From Planctomycetota bacterium (lineage in GTDB: Bacteria > Planctomycetota > Phycisphaerae > Phycisphaerales > Phycisphaeraceae), in the NCBI GenBank assembly GCA_024279275.1, contig JAJRRS010000136.1:25468-89467 (forward strand): a stretch of DNA of 64,000 bases, given 5' to 3'. Of the stretch, positions 7,853-15,964 are shown one piece after another. The notes below the pieces were generated by a model. It did not search any database and had not been told where the DNA came from. It worked only from the letters and a program-made list of their open reading frames with translations. Position 1 is the stretch's first letter; each line of letters begins with the position of its first letter. The translations under genes and the position numbers were made by a program.

Positions 7853-8905
7853 TCATGCGTCGTCCATGTCGCTTTCCATGGTGGCTTTCCATTCCTCGAG
7901 GTGTTCGAGGTAGATGGCGGTGCCGCGAGCGACGCAGGTGAGGGGGTCTTCGGTGACTCGGCAGTCCAGGCCGGTGGCGTTGCTGATGACGGTGTCGATG
8001 CCGCGAAGTAAAGCACCGCCGCCTGCGAGGACGACGCCGTTGTCGACGAGGTCCGCGGCGAGTTCAGGCTCGGTGCGTTCGAGCGTGCGTATGACGGTTT
8101 CGATGATGGCGGAAAGCGGTTCTTGTAGAGCTTCGCGTATTTCTTCGCTGGTGATGACGGTTTTGCGTGGTAGGCCTGAGATCATGTCTCGGCCTCGTAC
8201 TTCCATGGAGCGGTCTTCGCCGTCGGGCGCGGCGGAACCGATTTCGATCTTGATGCGTTCGGCGGTCTGTTCGCCGATCATGAGGTTGTATGCTTTTTGC
8301 ATGTGGACGATGATGGCTTCGTCCATGTCGTCGCCTGCGACGCGTACGGATTCGCAGTGTGCGATGTCTGCGAGTGACATGATGGCGACCTCGGTGGTGC
8401 CGCCGCCGATGTCGACGATCATGCTGGCGGTGGCTTCGACGATGGGGAGGTTGGCACCGATGCCAGCGGCCATGGGTTCTTCAACGAGGAAGACGCGGCG
8501 AGCGCCTGCGCGTTCGGCGGAGTCGAGTACGGCACGTTTTTCGACGGCGGTGATGCCTGAGGGAACGGCGATGACGACGCGGGGTTTGACGAAAGGGCGT
8601 TTGCCGTTGACCTTGCGGATGAAGTAGCCGAGCATGGCTTCGGTGATCTGGAAGTCGGAGATAACGCCGTCTTTGAGGGGACGGATGGCGGTGATGGAGC
8701 CGGGGGTTTTGCCGAGCATTTCCTTGGCGACCCAGCCGACGGCGTTGCCGTTTTGGAGTACCTGGTTGGTGCCTTTCTTCACGGCGACGACGCTGGGTTC
8801 GTTTAGAACGATACCTTCGCCGCGCACACACACAAGAGTGTTGCACGTGCCCAGATCGATCCCCATGTCGACGGAAAACCAGCTTAGTATGCTGTCAAGA
8901 TTCAA
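7853..8905 (-). CDS. mreB: Rod shape-determining protein MreB (actin-like)
   Basis: Actin-fold ATPase that polymerises under the inner membrane and organises wall elongation. Phosphate-1 motif DMGIDLGTCNTLV, phosphate-2 MIVDIGGGTTEVAIMSL and adenosine motif GVVLAGGGALLRGID are all present; length 350 is standard. First gene of mreBCD. The start is a TTG at 8905, giving a short hydrophobic MNLDSILSWF lead that could act as the membrane-binding segment. The 303-base stretch upstream to 9208 has only a palindromic repeat and presumably the promoter. Confidence 0.95.
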   Translation of the reverse strand: MNLDSILSWFSVDMGIDLGTCNTLVCVRGEGIVLNEPSVVAVKKGTNQVLQNGNAVGWVAKEMLGKTPGSITAIRPLKDGVISDFQITEAMLGYFIRKVNGKRPFVKPRVVIAVPSGITAVEKRAVLDSAERAGARRVFLVEEPMAAGIGANLPIVEATASMIVDIGGGTTEVAIMSLADIAHCESVRVAGDDMDEAIIVHMQKAYNLMIGEQTAERIKIEIGSAAPDGEDRSMEVRGRDMISGLPRKTVITSEEIREALQEPLSAIIETVIRTLERTEPELAADLVDNGVVLAGGGALLRGIDTVISNATGLDCRVTEDPLTCVARGTAIYLEHLEEWKATMESDMDDA

Positions 8906-9208
8906 GCGACAAAGCCCCTGTTGCCCGGTGAGTCGGATGTTGATCCGGGTCGGGCACGATTGTATCTAATCGCCGTGAACGTGCGCGGCGGACGCGCAAC
9001 GGGGGTAACGATGCCCCGTGATATAGGGAGTTTATCGGTGATTAGAGGCGGCGGGATTGAGTTTTATCGGAATCCGAGCGTGTAAAACGTACGGGATGGG
9101 GGATTGAGCATTTTCCCGGTGTTTGTGGGGGTTTTCTTGTTGCCTGGCGCGACAAGTCGCGACGTTTTGTATGGCGTAGCGGGGTTGATGAATGGCGTGG
9201 TGGCTGGC
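8906..9208. other. Spacer upstream of mreB
   Basis: About 300 bases without a convincing gene. Apart from the palindrome at 9148-9161 I see no structured RNA; the mreB promoter should lie here but I cannot place its boxes with confidence. Confidence 0.4.
9148..9161. repeat. CGCGACAAGTCGCG palindrome, copy 3
   Basis: Third copy of the palindrome also found at 3576-3589 and 7775-7788, followed by ACGTTTTG. Located between the 47-residue protein gene and mreB. Confidence 0.6.
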
Positions 9209-9352
9209 TTAGGGGAGGAACCAAGTGGCTTTGCCGAAGACCTGGAATCCGCGGTACCAGACGTAGCCTACGCCGGCGAGGAGGGATATCAAGGCGATGA
9301 AGACTAAGCCGGTGTAGATGCTTTCGCTGGAACCTGAGCCGGTATCTGCCAT
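9209..9352 (-). CDS. Small membrane protein (47 residues)
   Basis: A short reading frame starting MADTGSGSSESIYTGLVF with one strong membrane segment (about residues 13-31) followed by YRGFQVFGKATWFLP. It begins with ATG 77 bases after the stop of the coiled-coil protein on the same strand and its codon use matches its neighbours. The shape (short polar N-terminus, one helix, aromatic tail) suits a single-pass inner-membrane peptide. Family not recognised; it could be cotranscribed with the upstream gene. Confidence 0.55.
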   Translation of the reverse strand: MADTGSGSSESIYTGLVFIALISLLAGVGYVWYRGFQVFGKATWFLP

Positions 9353-9428
9353 GACTGAATACTCCGAGGCGTGTGCTGTGTGAGAGCGGTGTGTGTAACG
9401 GTTTCGTTAGCCGGTCGAGGTTCGCGGA

Positions 9429-10304
9429 TCAATACGGGCCGGTGTAGATCTGATCGCCTGCGACGACCTGGCCGCGGGAGAGAGTCATGCGGCCTGCAGC
9501 GATGGCGGATTCGACACGATCGACGACAAAGGTGCCGACGTATTGGTCGTCACGGTGGACGAGGAACTTCATGTTTGCTTCAACGCCGTCCTTAGAGCCG
9601 ACATCGACCTGAATGAGTTGACCGCTGGCGGAGTTGTCGACGATGGTGACGGTGCCAGCGATGGAGACACTAGACTCGATTGGAGTCTGAGCTTCGGTGC
9701 CGGTGCTGAGGTCTGTGCGGAATTTCTTGGGTACGCGGGCGAGTGAGCCACGCAGTGCGATGTTGTCCTGCTCGAGGCTGACCATCTGTTCGCCGATGCG
9801 TCGGACCTGACGGTTGAGGCTGTCGCGTTGGCTTTCCAGTTCGTTGTTGCGGTCGCCGAGCTGGACGAGCTTGGTCTGAGAATCGACCAGCGACGTGCGA
9901 GTTTCCTTGAGGTCGCCGGTGGTGAGGGTCAGGAGGTTGGCGTCCTGAACCGCTGCGGCGGAGAGTCGTGACAACTCGGCTTTAAGCTGGTTGAGTTCGC
10001 GTTGGCCTAAGAGAACTTCGCCGCTTTTCTGATCGGCCTGCTCGCGGAGCTGGTTCATCTCGCTGGTGAGCGCGGTGATGCGCTGGCTGTGGAGTGCAGA
10101 CTTTTCGGAGTCGCCTGCGAGAACCGCTGATTTTTCCTGCTCGGCGAGGCTGGCGCTTAACCTGGCGGCGGTGGCTTCGGATTTAAGGTTGGTGATCTGG
10201 CTGGCGTAGTCCTCGGTCTGTGCGACGTAGGGCACGACCAGAGCGACCAGCAGGACGGACATGACGGTGACAAATACCACGAGGAGTTTGGTCAACGGAC
10301 TCAA
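9429..10304 (-). CDS. Membrane-anchored coiled-coil protein, MreC-like layout
   Basis: A 291-residue protein with one N-terminal membrane segment (about 7-27), a long coiled coil (about 35-180, heptads rich in Leu, Gln, Glu) and a C-terminal small beta domain (about 205-290) containing SGQLIQVDVGSKDGVEANM. The last part resembles the barrel domains that end MreC-like proteins, and the gene lies just upstream of mreBCD, so a role in the cell envelope is plausible but unproven. Start is TTG with GAGGA seven bases upstream. Confidence 0.7.
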   Translation of the reverse strand: MSPLTKLLVVFVTVMSVLLVALVVPYVAQTEDYASQITNLKSEATAARLSASLAEQEKSAVLAGDSEKSALHSQRITALTSEMNQLREQADQKSGEVLLGQRELNQLKAELSRLSAAAVQDANLLTLTTGDLKETRTSLVDSQTKLVQLGDRNNELESQRDSLNRQVRRIGEQMVSLEQDNIALRGSLARVPKKFRTDLSTGTEAQTPIESSVSIAGTVTIVDNSASGQLIQVDVGSKDGVEANMKFLVHRDDQYVGTFVVDRVESAIAAGRMTLSRGQVVAGDQIYTGPY

Positions 10305-10462
10305 TGGAACATCCTCTCAAAGCGAGATAAGGAACAACTTGATTTACACGGGTGCGAGGCGGCAAGTGGCCCCACGCTGAAGTCCATTATCTACTTGCAG
10401 GGCTGGGTTTGTCAACCGTCGCGAGTTGGGTCGAGGGCGTGGGGCTGTGAGGGCAGATTTTA

Positions 10463-11596
10463 TCAGGGTTGTGCCCGTAGCACGGCGGCGGCGGCGGAGA
10501 GTCGGACCTGAGGGTCAGGGTCCTGCATGAGCTTGGCCATGGTGGCGATCAGGTCGGTATTCTCGAATAGACGCCAGATATAAGGCGGGTCGGAGGGCAG
10601 AAGCTGTGTATAGATCCGGGTTCGTGCGGAATCCAAGGCTCCGGCGGTGATGACGGCCTGGGCACGGAGGACGGGGTTTTTGGAATGGCAGGCTTGAGTG
10701 ACGAAGCCGGTCTGCTCAAGGATTTGCTTGATGGCGGCACGTCCGCCGATGTGTGAGACGGCTTCGGCGGCGGCGAGCCGAAGTTCGATAGGCTGGGGCT
10801 GGTCGCGGCGTTCGATCATGGCCATGAGTGCGGTTTCGGCTGAGGCGTCGCGGAGTCGGCCGAGCATGGTGACGGCCAGGACGCGGACCTCATCAAACTC
10901 GGAGAACGCGGCGGCACGCAGCGGGCTGATGGCTTCCTGATCGCCCAAGAGGAACTGAGCTTCGGCGACCTGGACCCGGACGATGGTGCGGTGGAGATTA
11001 TCGACGCGCTGGGTGGGCATGGGGACTTTTGCCTGGGCTTCGATCATGGGTAGTGCGCTGGGTTCGCCCATCAAACCCAGGAGCATGACGACGTTGCTGC
11101 GGACGGAGGGGTTGGGGGAGGCGAGCATCTGTGCCATCTCGCTGATGTCTACTTCCTGGTCACAGCGTCGGGCGGCGTACATGGCGGCGGCGCGGACGGA
11201 AGGGTCGGGGTCATTGATGCAGCGAGCGGCGGCGGGGCCGAGTTCGCGCAGGCGCATCTTGCCGATGGTGACTAAAGAGGTGAATCGCACGACGGGGTGT
11301 ACGTCATCCAGACCGATCTGCGCCAGAGGGAGCGCTCGGCTGGGAACGCATTGCATGGCTTCGATGGCGTTGGCACGGAGGAAGGGGTCTTTATCGCTGG
11401 AGGTGATCTGCAGGATTTGGATCGCGCTTTCGCGTAGTTCGGTCAGGGTTTTGGTGGCGTCTGCATCTTTTTTATTACCGCCTGCGTTGACTGGGGCGGG
11501 CGAAGCCATAGTCCAGAAAACAGTCACTATCAAAAGGGTCAAGAGGCTGAGTGTCAGGGGTCTGGATACCGGGGGTTGGCTAGTCGGTCGGGTCAC
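10463..11596 (-). CDS. Secreted HEAT-repeat protein
   Basis: After a signal-peptide-like segment (LTLSLLTLLIVTVFWTMASP) the protein is a run of about eight HEAT-type helical pairs such as VRAAAMYAARRC, VRSNVVMLLGLMG and VRLSAAAAVLRAQP. Such solenoids bind other proteins. I place the start at the GTG at 11596, because AAGGAG lies seven bases before it and the product then begins with the signal sequence; a TTG at 11665 would add 23 residues and nearly touch the lnt stop. It follows lnt on the same strand, so the two probably share a transcript. Confidence 0.75.
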   Translation of the reverse strand: MTRPTSQPPVSRPLTLSLLTLLIVTVFWTMASPAPVNAGGNKKDADATKTLTELRESAIQILQITSSDKDPFLRANAIEAMQCVPSRALPLAQIGLDDVHPVVRFTSLVTIGKMRLRELGPAAARCINDPDPSVRAAAMYAARRCDQEVDISEMAQMLASPNPSVRSNVVMLLGLMGEPSALPMIEAQAKVPMPTQRVDNLHRTIVRVQVAEAQFLLGDQEAISPLRAAAFSEFDEVRVLAVTMLGRLRDASAETALMAMIERRDQPQPIELRLAAAEAVSHIGGRAAIKQILEQTGFVTQACHSKNPVLRAQAVITAGALDSARTRIYTQLLPSDPPYIWRLFENTDLIATMAKLMQDPDPQVRLSAAAAVLRAQP

Positions 11597-11667
11597 GTCG
11601 TCGCTCCTTGGTTCGGTCGAGTGTGAAGCAGGTCTTGTGCGTGGGTGAGCCGGCGTGGTAGGCAAGG

Positions 11668-13500
11668 CTAATCCCGGATCTTACGGGGGACTATCTTACC
11701 CCATACGAGCAAGAGTGCGGTGAGGGTCGCGAGGCAGGCTACGGGTAAATCGCCGAGTGTGCCGTAGAGGGTCAATCGGGAATCCAGTCTTGGTTGAGCG
11801 GTGGCGAAGCCGTCGACCCATTGGTGCTGCCCCCCCACTTCCACGAGTGTGCCGACACGCCCGAGTGAGTCGATGAAACCGCTGATGCCGCCGTTGACGC
11901 TGCGGGCCATGGGTATGCGGTTTTCGATACAGCGGAGGGTGGCGATCTGGAAGTGCTGGGGCTGTTGGACGTAGTTTGGATACCAGGCGCTGTTGGTGAG
12001 GTTGACGAGCAGATCGGCACGTTTCTGGCCGTCGGGTTGGTAGACCAATCTGCGGACGACCCGGCCGACGGCGTCTTCGTAGCAGATGGGGGTGACGACG
12101 CGAACGATGTTGATGCTGGGAGGTGTTGGGGAACCCCGAGTCTTCGCTGCGCTCAGACTCGGGGTTGAGTTGTCTTGGGGTTGTTGTGGGTCGGGTTGAG
12201 GTTGAAAGGGAATATCGAAGACGGTGAGTGCGGTGCCTTGGGCTAGTGAGTAATCGCGGTCGTAGGGGGTGAACCATTTGAGGAAGAGGTTTTTGATTGG
12301 TGGGATGGCGCCGACCCAGGGGATGAACTCGCCGAAGGGTACGCGGTGGATCTTGTCGTAGCGGTCAAGAGATTGTTCACCGTCGGCGTAGTAAAGGAAG
12401 GCGGAGTTGTAGCGTGGGCTGGGGATGTAGCCGGGGGAGCCGTCGGGGAATGGTTCTTCTACAAAGCCTTCGTAGGCATGTGAGCCGACCATGAGGTGGG
12501 TGCCGATGGATTGAACGGTTTTGCGGATCAGTTCGTGGTAGATCTCGCTGCCGCCGCCCATCTCGCGGTAGAAGGCGAGTGCTTTGGGGTTGATGGCTTT
12601 GGGGACCATGGTTTCGGGCCAGACGATCAGGTCGGGTGTAGGCGAAGTGCTGGCGGCGAGGCGTGTCAGCTCGATCATGCGTCGCCAGTTTTCGGCGTCC
12701 TGCGTGGGCGTGCTGTGGTTCTTGTTGTCTTGGGGGACGTTGGTCTGGATGACGGCGATTTGTGGGCCGGGTTGTGTTGCTTGTTCCCACTGGCCGATGC
12801 GGTATCCGCCGTAGAACCAGGACGTTGACATGACCAGGAGCCAGAGGATCAGCGAGCCTCGGATGGTGCGGTGCATGCGGTATTTATTCTGTCCGATGGG
12901 CGTGAATAGCGGGTGGATCATCAGATCGACGAGCAGGCCGGAGGTCATGACGACGATGAGGCTGACGCCGAGTTCACCAAAGAGGTCCGCGGTCTGGATG
13001 ATCCGCCCCGCCGCCTGGCCGGGTATGTAAGAGGCTTGGGTGTGGCCGAACATGAACCAACTGAAACCGCCGGCAAACAATCGGCCTCGGACGTATTCGC
13101 TGGCGACCCATACGACAGGCAGGAGGAGGATCATCGCGGTGCGGAAGCGTTTGTGCAGCGCGTGGGTGATGACCAGTGCCAGTGACCAGTAGCTGGCCAT
13201 GAGCGCAGCAAGCACGACGTAGCCGCCGCCGGTGACGGGGATGAGCCAGGAGATCAAGAAGAGCCAGACCGCCCAGAAGATGACAAAGGAGGTCCAAGCC
13301 AACTGTTTAGCCGAGGCTGCGCGTGCGGCCAGTAAGCCTGCGGGCCAGAGCGCGATGTATGCCAACCATGCGAAGCCGAAGGGCGGGAAGGACAGCACGA
13401 TCAAGACGGCTGAGATACTCAGGAGGATCAGGTACACCGGGACGGAACGGATGCCGGTCCGGGGTAAGGCGATGTGTGATGGGCGGTGGGGAGAGGGCAT
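11668..13500 (-). CDS. lnt: Apolipoprotein N-acyltransferase
   Basis: Adds the third acyl chain to the N-terminal Cys of lipoproteins in the inner membrane. About six N-terminal membrane segments are followed by the nitrilase-type domain with all three catalytic residues visible: Glu in VWPETMVPK, Lys in YDKIHRVPFGEFIPW and Cys in VVTPICYEDAVGR; a last membrane helix closes the protein. At 610 residues it is longer than most (about 510-550). Part of the extra length is a Pro/Gln/Ser-rich insert just before the catalytic Cys strand, encoded by a dispersed hairpin repeat (12132-12166). Many lipoproteins in this window would be its substrates. Confidence 0.93.
   Translation of the reverse strand: MPSPHRPSHIALPRTGIRSVPVYLILLSISAVLIVLSFPPFGFAWLAYIALWPAGLLAARAASAKQLAWTSFVIFWAVWLFLISWLIPVTGGGYVVLAALMASYWSLALVITHALHKRFRTAMILLLPVVWVASEYVRGRLFAGGFSWFMFGHTQASYIPGQAAGRIIQTADLFGELGVSLIVVMTSGLLVDLMIHPLFTPIGQNKYRMHRTIRGSLILWLLVMSTSWFYGGYRIGQWEQATQPGPQIAVIQTNVPQDNKNHSTPTQDAENWRRMIELTRLAASTSPTPDLIVWPETMVPKAINPKALAFYREMGGGSEIYHELIRKTVQSIGTHLMVGSHAYEGFVEEPFPDGSPGYIPSPRYNSAFLYYADGEQSLDRYDKIHRVPFGEFIPWVGAIPPIKNLFLKWFTPYDRDYSLAQGTALTVFDIPFQPQPDPQQPQDNSTPSLSAAKTRGSPTPPSINIVRVVTPICYEDAVGRVVRRLVYQPDGQKRADLLVNLTNSAWYPNYVQQPQHFQIATLRCIENRIPMARSVNGGISGFIDSLGRVGTLVEVGGQHQWVDGFATAQPRLDSRLTLYGTLGDLPVACLATLTALLLVWGKIVPRKIRD
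12132..12166. repeat. TCGCTGCGCTC-loop hairpin inside lnt, copy 2
   Basis: Perfect 12-bp stem AACCCCGAGTCT/AGACTCGGGGTT with the 11-base loop TCGCTGCGCTC. The loop is identical to that at 57495-57505. It is read in frame within lnt, giving NSTPSLSAAKTRGSP, a polar linker absent from the usual enzyme. Confidence 0.75.
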
Positions 13501-13516
13501 GGGGGGGATGGGGTTT

Positions 13517-13537
13517 GGGGTCTAGGGTCTGGGGTCG
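13517..13537. repeat. GGGGTCT heptamer array, three units
   Basis: GGGGTCT, AGGGTCT and GGGGTCG in tandem between lnt and the xerC-type terminator; the same unit forms the larger array after galE. Confidence 0.6.
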
Positions 13538-13613
13538 GTCTGGGGAGTCGAAATTGTTTATGAAACGCCGTAAGTTGTTGGGTCAGGTGACGAACTACAT
13601 CCTCGTCCATTAT

Positions 13614-13648
13614 AAAAACAACACCCACACATGCGATGTGTGGGTGTT
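13614..13648 (-). terminator. Intrinsic terminator after the recombinase gene
   Basis: A perfect 13-bp stem (13620-13632 with 13636-13648, loop GCG) that, read on the minus strand, is followed directly by GTTTTTAT. It lies 32 bases after the stop of the recombinase gene and before lnt, so it separates these two units. Confidence 0.85.
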
Positions 13649-13679
13649 GAGGGTTATTTTGGTTAAGCACCCATGAGGG

Positions 13680-14678
13680 TCAGATCGCCCGGGGATGGGC
13701 CTCGTCGTAGGCGGTGCGTAGCCGCATGGACGAGAGGTGGGTGTAGATCTGAGTGGTGGACAGGGACTGATGGCCCAGTAGTTCCTGGACGCTGCGGAGG
13801 TCTGCGCCGTTGTCCAGGAGGTGGGTTGCGAAGCTGTGACGGAGTGTGTGCGGGCTGATGGTTGAGTCCAGGTCGCAGATTTTCAGGTACTTATCGAGCT
13901 TGCGGCGTACGGAGCGGGTCGAGAGTCGGCCACCATTTTTGTTGACGAAAAGCGGGATGGCGGGGTCGGTCATCGACTGCTGACGTAGCGCGGTGAAGCG
14001 TTGGTCAGGCTCGAGGAGTGTGATGTAGTGGCGGATGGCGGCGATGGCGTGTGAGCCGAGGGGGACGATGCGTTCTTTCCTGCCCTTGCCTCGGATGTTG
14101 ACCGTCTGGCCGACCTGGTCGAGGTCGTTGCGGTTGAGTTCGACCAACTCGCTGACGCGGACGCCTGTGGAGTAGAGTGTTTCGAGGATAGCGCGGTCAC
14201 GGGAGCCGAGGGTGTCTCGGTTGTCCGGGGCGCTAAGGAGTTTTTCAACCTGCTCGACGGTGATGGCCTTGGGCAGTCGTTTGGTCTGCTTGGGCGTGCG
14301 GATCAGGAGCATGGGGTTGGTGTGGCAGGTGCCGCACTTGAGCATCCATTTATAGAAGCTGCGAAGGGTGGCTATTTTTCGAGCGGTGGTGGCGGGTGAG
14401 TAGCCAAAGCCGTCGAGGTGCGTGAGGAAGCCGCGGATGACCATGGCGTCGGCGGACTTGAGGCGTGCGTCGAGCTTGGTCAGGCCGTCGCCGATGTCCT
14501 GGGACTGAGGCTGGTCGGCGGCATCTTGCGTCTGCTGCTGGCCCGGGGCGTCGCCGTTGAGGAATTCACTGTACTGGCGGAGGTCCGCGCCGTAGCAGCG
14601 TGCGGTGTAGGGGCTGAAGTGCCTCTCGTAGCGCAGGTAGTTGACGAACTGTTCGAGCGTTTTATTTTTAGCAACCAT
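13680..14678 (-). CDS. Tyrosine recombinase XerC/XerD type
   Basis: Site-specific recombinase of the Xer class, which resolves chromosome dimers at dif; it has the N-terminal SAM-like DNA-binding domain (FVNYLRYERHFSPYTARCYGADL) and a full catalytic set: Arg in TGVRVSELVELN, Lys in the RGKGRKERIVPLG hairpin, HTLRHS, GHQSLS and the Tyr of TQIYTHL. An extra hydrophilic Gln-rich segment (about residues 50-85) interrupts the N-terminal domain. The start at ATG 14678 has GAGGA at good spacing; upstream in-frame ATG/GTG lack this. No att sites or phage genes surround it, so a housekeeping Xer is more likely than a mobile integrase. Confidence 0.9.
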   Translation of the reverse strand: MVAKNKTLEQFVNYLRYERHFSPYTARCYGADLRQYSEFLNGDAPGQQQTQDAADQPQSQDIGDGLTKLDARLKSADAMVIRGFLTHLDGFGYSPATTARKIATLRSFYKWMLKCGTCHTNPMLLIRTPKQTKRLPKAITVEQVEKLLSAPDNRDTLGSRDRAILETLYSTGVRVSELVELNRNDLDQVGQTVNIRGKGRKERIVPLGSHAIAAIRHYITLLEPDQRFTALRQQSMTDPAIPLFVNKNGGRLSTRSVRRKLDKYLKICDLDSTISPHTLRHSFATHLLDNGADLRSVQELLGHQSLSTTQIYTHLSSMRLRTAYDEAHPRAI

Positions 14679-14774
14679 GGCTGTTTCCTCTTCTGTCATC
14701 GGCGTAAGTGGCTGATCGGCCACACGAAATTGTTGGACACTGGATCGGGCGAAGCCCGTGTGGGTATTGGCGGG

Positions 14775-15050
14775 TTACGTCCCCGGGTTTTCTTTGACCT
14801 GTTGGAGTTGATCGACCATTTTGGTGCCCAGTTGGTGGCTGAGCATGGCGGCATCGAACCATTCGATGTCGGAGTCGGTGTCGCGTGCCATCTCGATAAG
14901 CTGATCCAGGAGTTGAGGCTCCTGGCCTGGGGCACAGCGGAAGACGTAGCGTTGGCCTTGTTTGACGAGGACCAGCTCGCGTGTGCCGTCGGGGTCCGTC
15001 TGCTCGTGCAGGGTCGGGCCGGGGGTTGGGTTCTGGATGGGTTCGGTCAT
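14775..15050 (-). CDS. Small acidic hypothetical protein
   Basis: A 91-residue soluble protein with no recognised family. It has an N-terminal Pro/Thr-rich part, a short beta segment (TRELVLVKQGQRYVFRCAPGQ) and an amphipathic helical second half (QLLDQLIEMARDTDSDIEWFDAAML) ending KMVDQLQQVKENPG. The start ATG at 15050 is preferred over the GTG two codons upstream because AGGA is nearer the ATG. It sits between the CsgG-like lipoprotein and the recombinase on the same strand. Confidence 0.65.
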   Translation of the reverse strand: MTEPIQNPTPGPTLHEQTDPDGTRELVLVKQGQRYVFRCAPGQEPQLLDQLIEMARDTDSDIEWFDAAMLSHQLGTKMVDQLQQVKENPGT

Positions 15051-15095
15051 AGGCACGTCCTGGATCCCGCGAAGGATCGGCGGCGTGCCGACCCG

Positions 15096-15851
15096 TTAGG
15101 TAGCGGGTTCTGCGGCGAGCAAGGGCGGTGCGAGTCGGTTCTGTTCGACGCGCAAAAGTTGCTTGCTCACCAAGTAAGTCACAAACTCGGTGTACAGGTC
15201 CATGTCGATCTGATAGAGGCGCCAGCTTCTGTCGGGGTCGTATCCGTCTTGTCTGCTTCGCGAGTTGGCGTACTTAACTAACTGCTGATGCACCGCCGGG
15301 TCGGATGCGTCGTAGAAACCGGATACGACGCTGACGGGTCGGCGGGAACGGGTCGGCTGATCGTCGGGCGGGGTGATGTCATCGGTCCCTGCTCGAACCA
15401 AGTCGCGGAGGTCGGTGGCGTGAGCACTTTCCCGTTGAGGATTGAAATACAACTCAATGGTAATCCCCAGCTTGGGTGGGTCGTAGGGGTCGTACGCGGT
15501 GAGCGTCCCGACGACCAGGGCATCGACACCCAAAACGTCTCGCAAATCAGCCACGTCCTTGGCGTCGGAAACAGCCGACATTTCCAGGGACTGCATCGCT
15601 GCGAGCACGCGGTTGACGGGGATTGTGTCCAGCCCCATGACGGTTTCGAGCCGTTGTGCGAGCTGGTCTGCTGCTTTGAGTCCGTCGGCGTGTAGGCTGC
15701 CGGACTCGTTGCGTAGAGGTACGACGGCCCAGACCTGACGATCCCCGTAGGGGGCCGAGAGGCGTTGGGGCTTTTGGGCACCTCGGTAGGTACAGCCGGC
15801 GGTTACAACCACCATTAGCACTACCATCCACATGGCCTGTTCACTTTTCAT
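15096..15851 (-). CDS. CsgG/LpoB-like lipoprotein
   Basis: A 251-residue lipoprotein: hydrophobic N-terminus and lipobox VTAGC (Cys at about residue 20). The following part has the pattern of CsgG, FlgO and LpoB-type domains: a first strand VWAVVPLRNESG, a helix with AADQLAQRLETV, then VNRVLAAMQSL and the late LGVDALVVGTLTAYDP strand. These proteins act at the outer membrane or periplasm in assemblies. It is followed by a small acidic protein and preceded by a TolB-like lipoprotein on the same strand. The specific role is unknown. Confidence 0.65.
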   Translation of the reverse strand: MKSEQAMWMVVLMVVVTAGCTYRGAQKPQRLSAPYGDRQVWAVVPLRNESGSLHADGLKAADQLAQRLETVMGLDTIPVNRVLAAMQSLEMSAVSDAKDVADLRDVLGVDALVVGTLTAYDPYDPPKLGITIELYFNPQRESAHATDLRDLVRAGTDDITPPDDQPTRSRRPVSVVSGFYDASDPAVHQQLVKYANSRSRQDGYDPDRSWRLYQIDMDLYTEFVTYLVSKQLLRVEQNRLAPPLLAAEPAT

Positions 15852-15964
15852 GGCATCCTGCCAAAAGTTTTCCGGTCAGCCTCCGCTGCCGGCATGGGTC
15901 TTGTCGCTGCGGTCCGTGGCGCTGGACAGTCCAGGCTCAGGCCGGTGCCGACGTGTGTCGGTCT

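Noticed and set aside
13680..14678. Recombinase as the integrase of a mobile element
   Set aside because: Neighbours are envelope genes, no direct repeats or tRNA ends flank it, and it has Xer-type layout.
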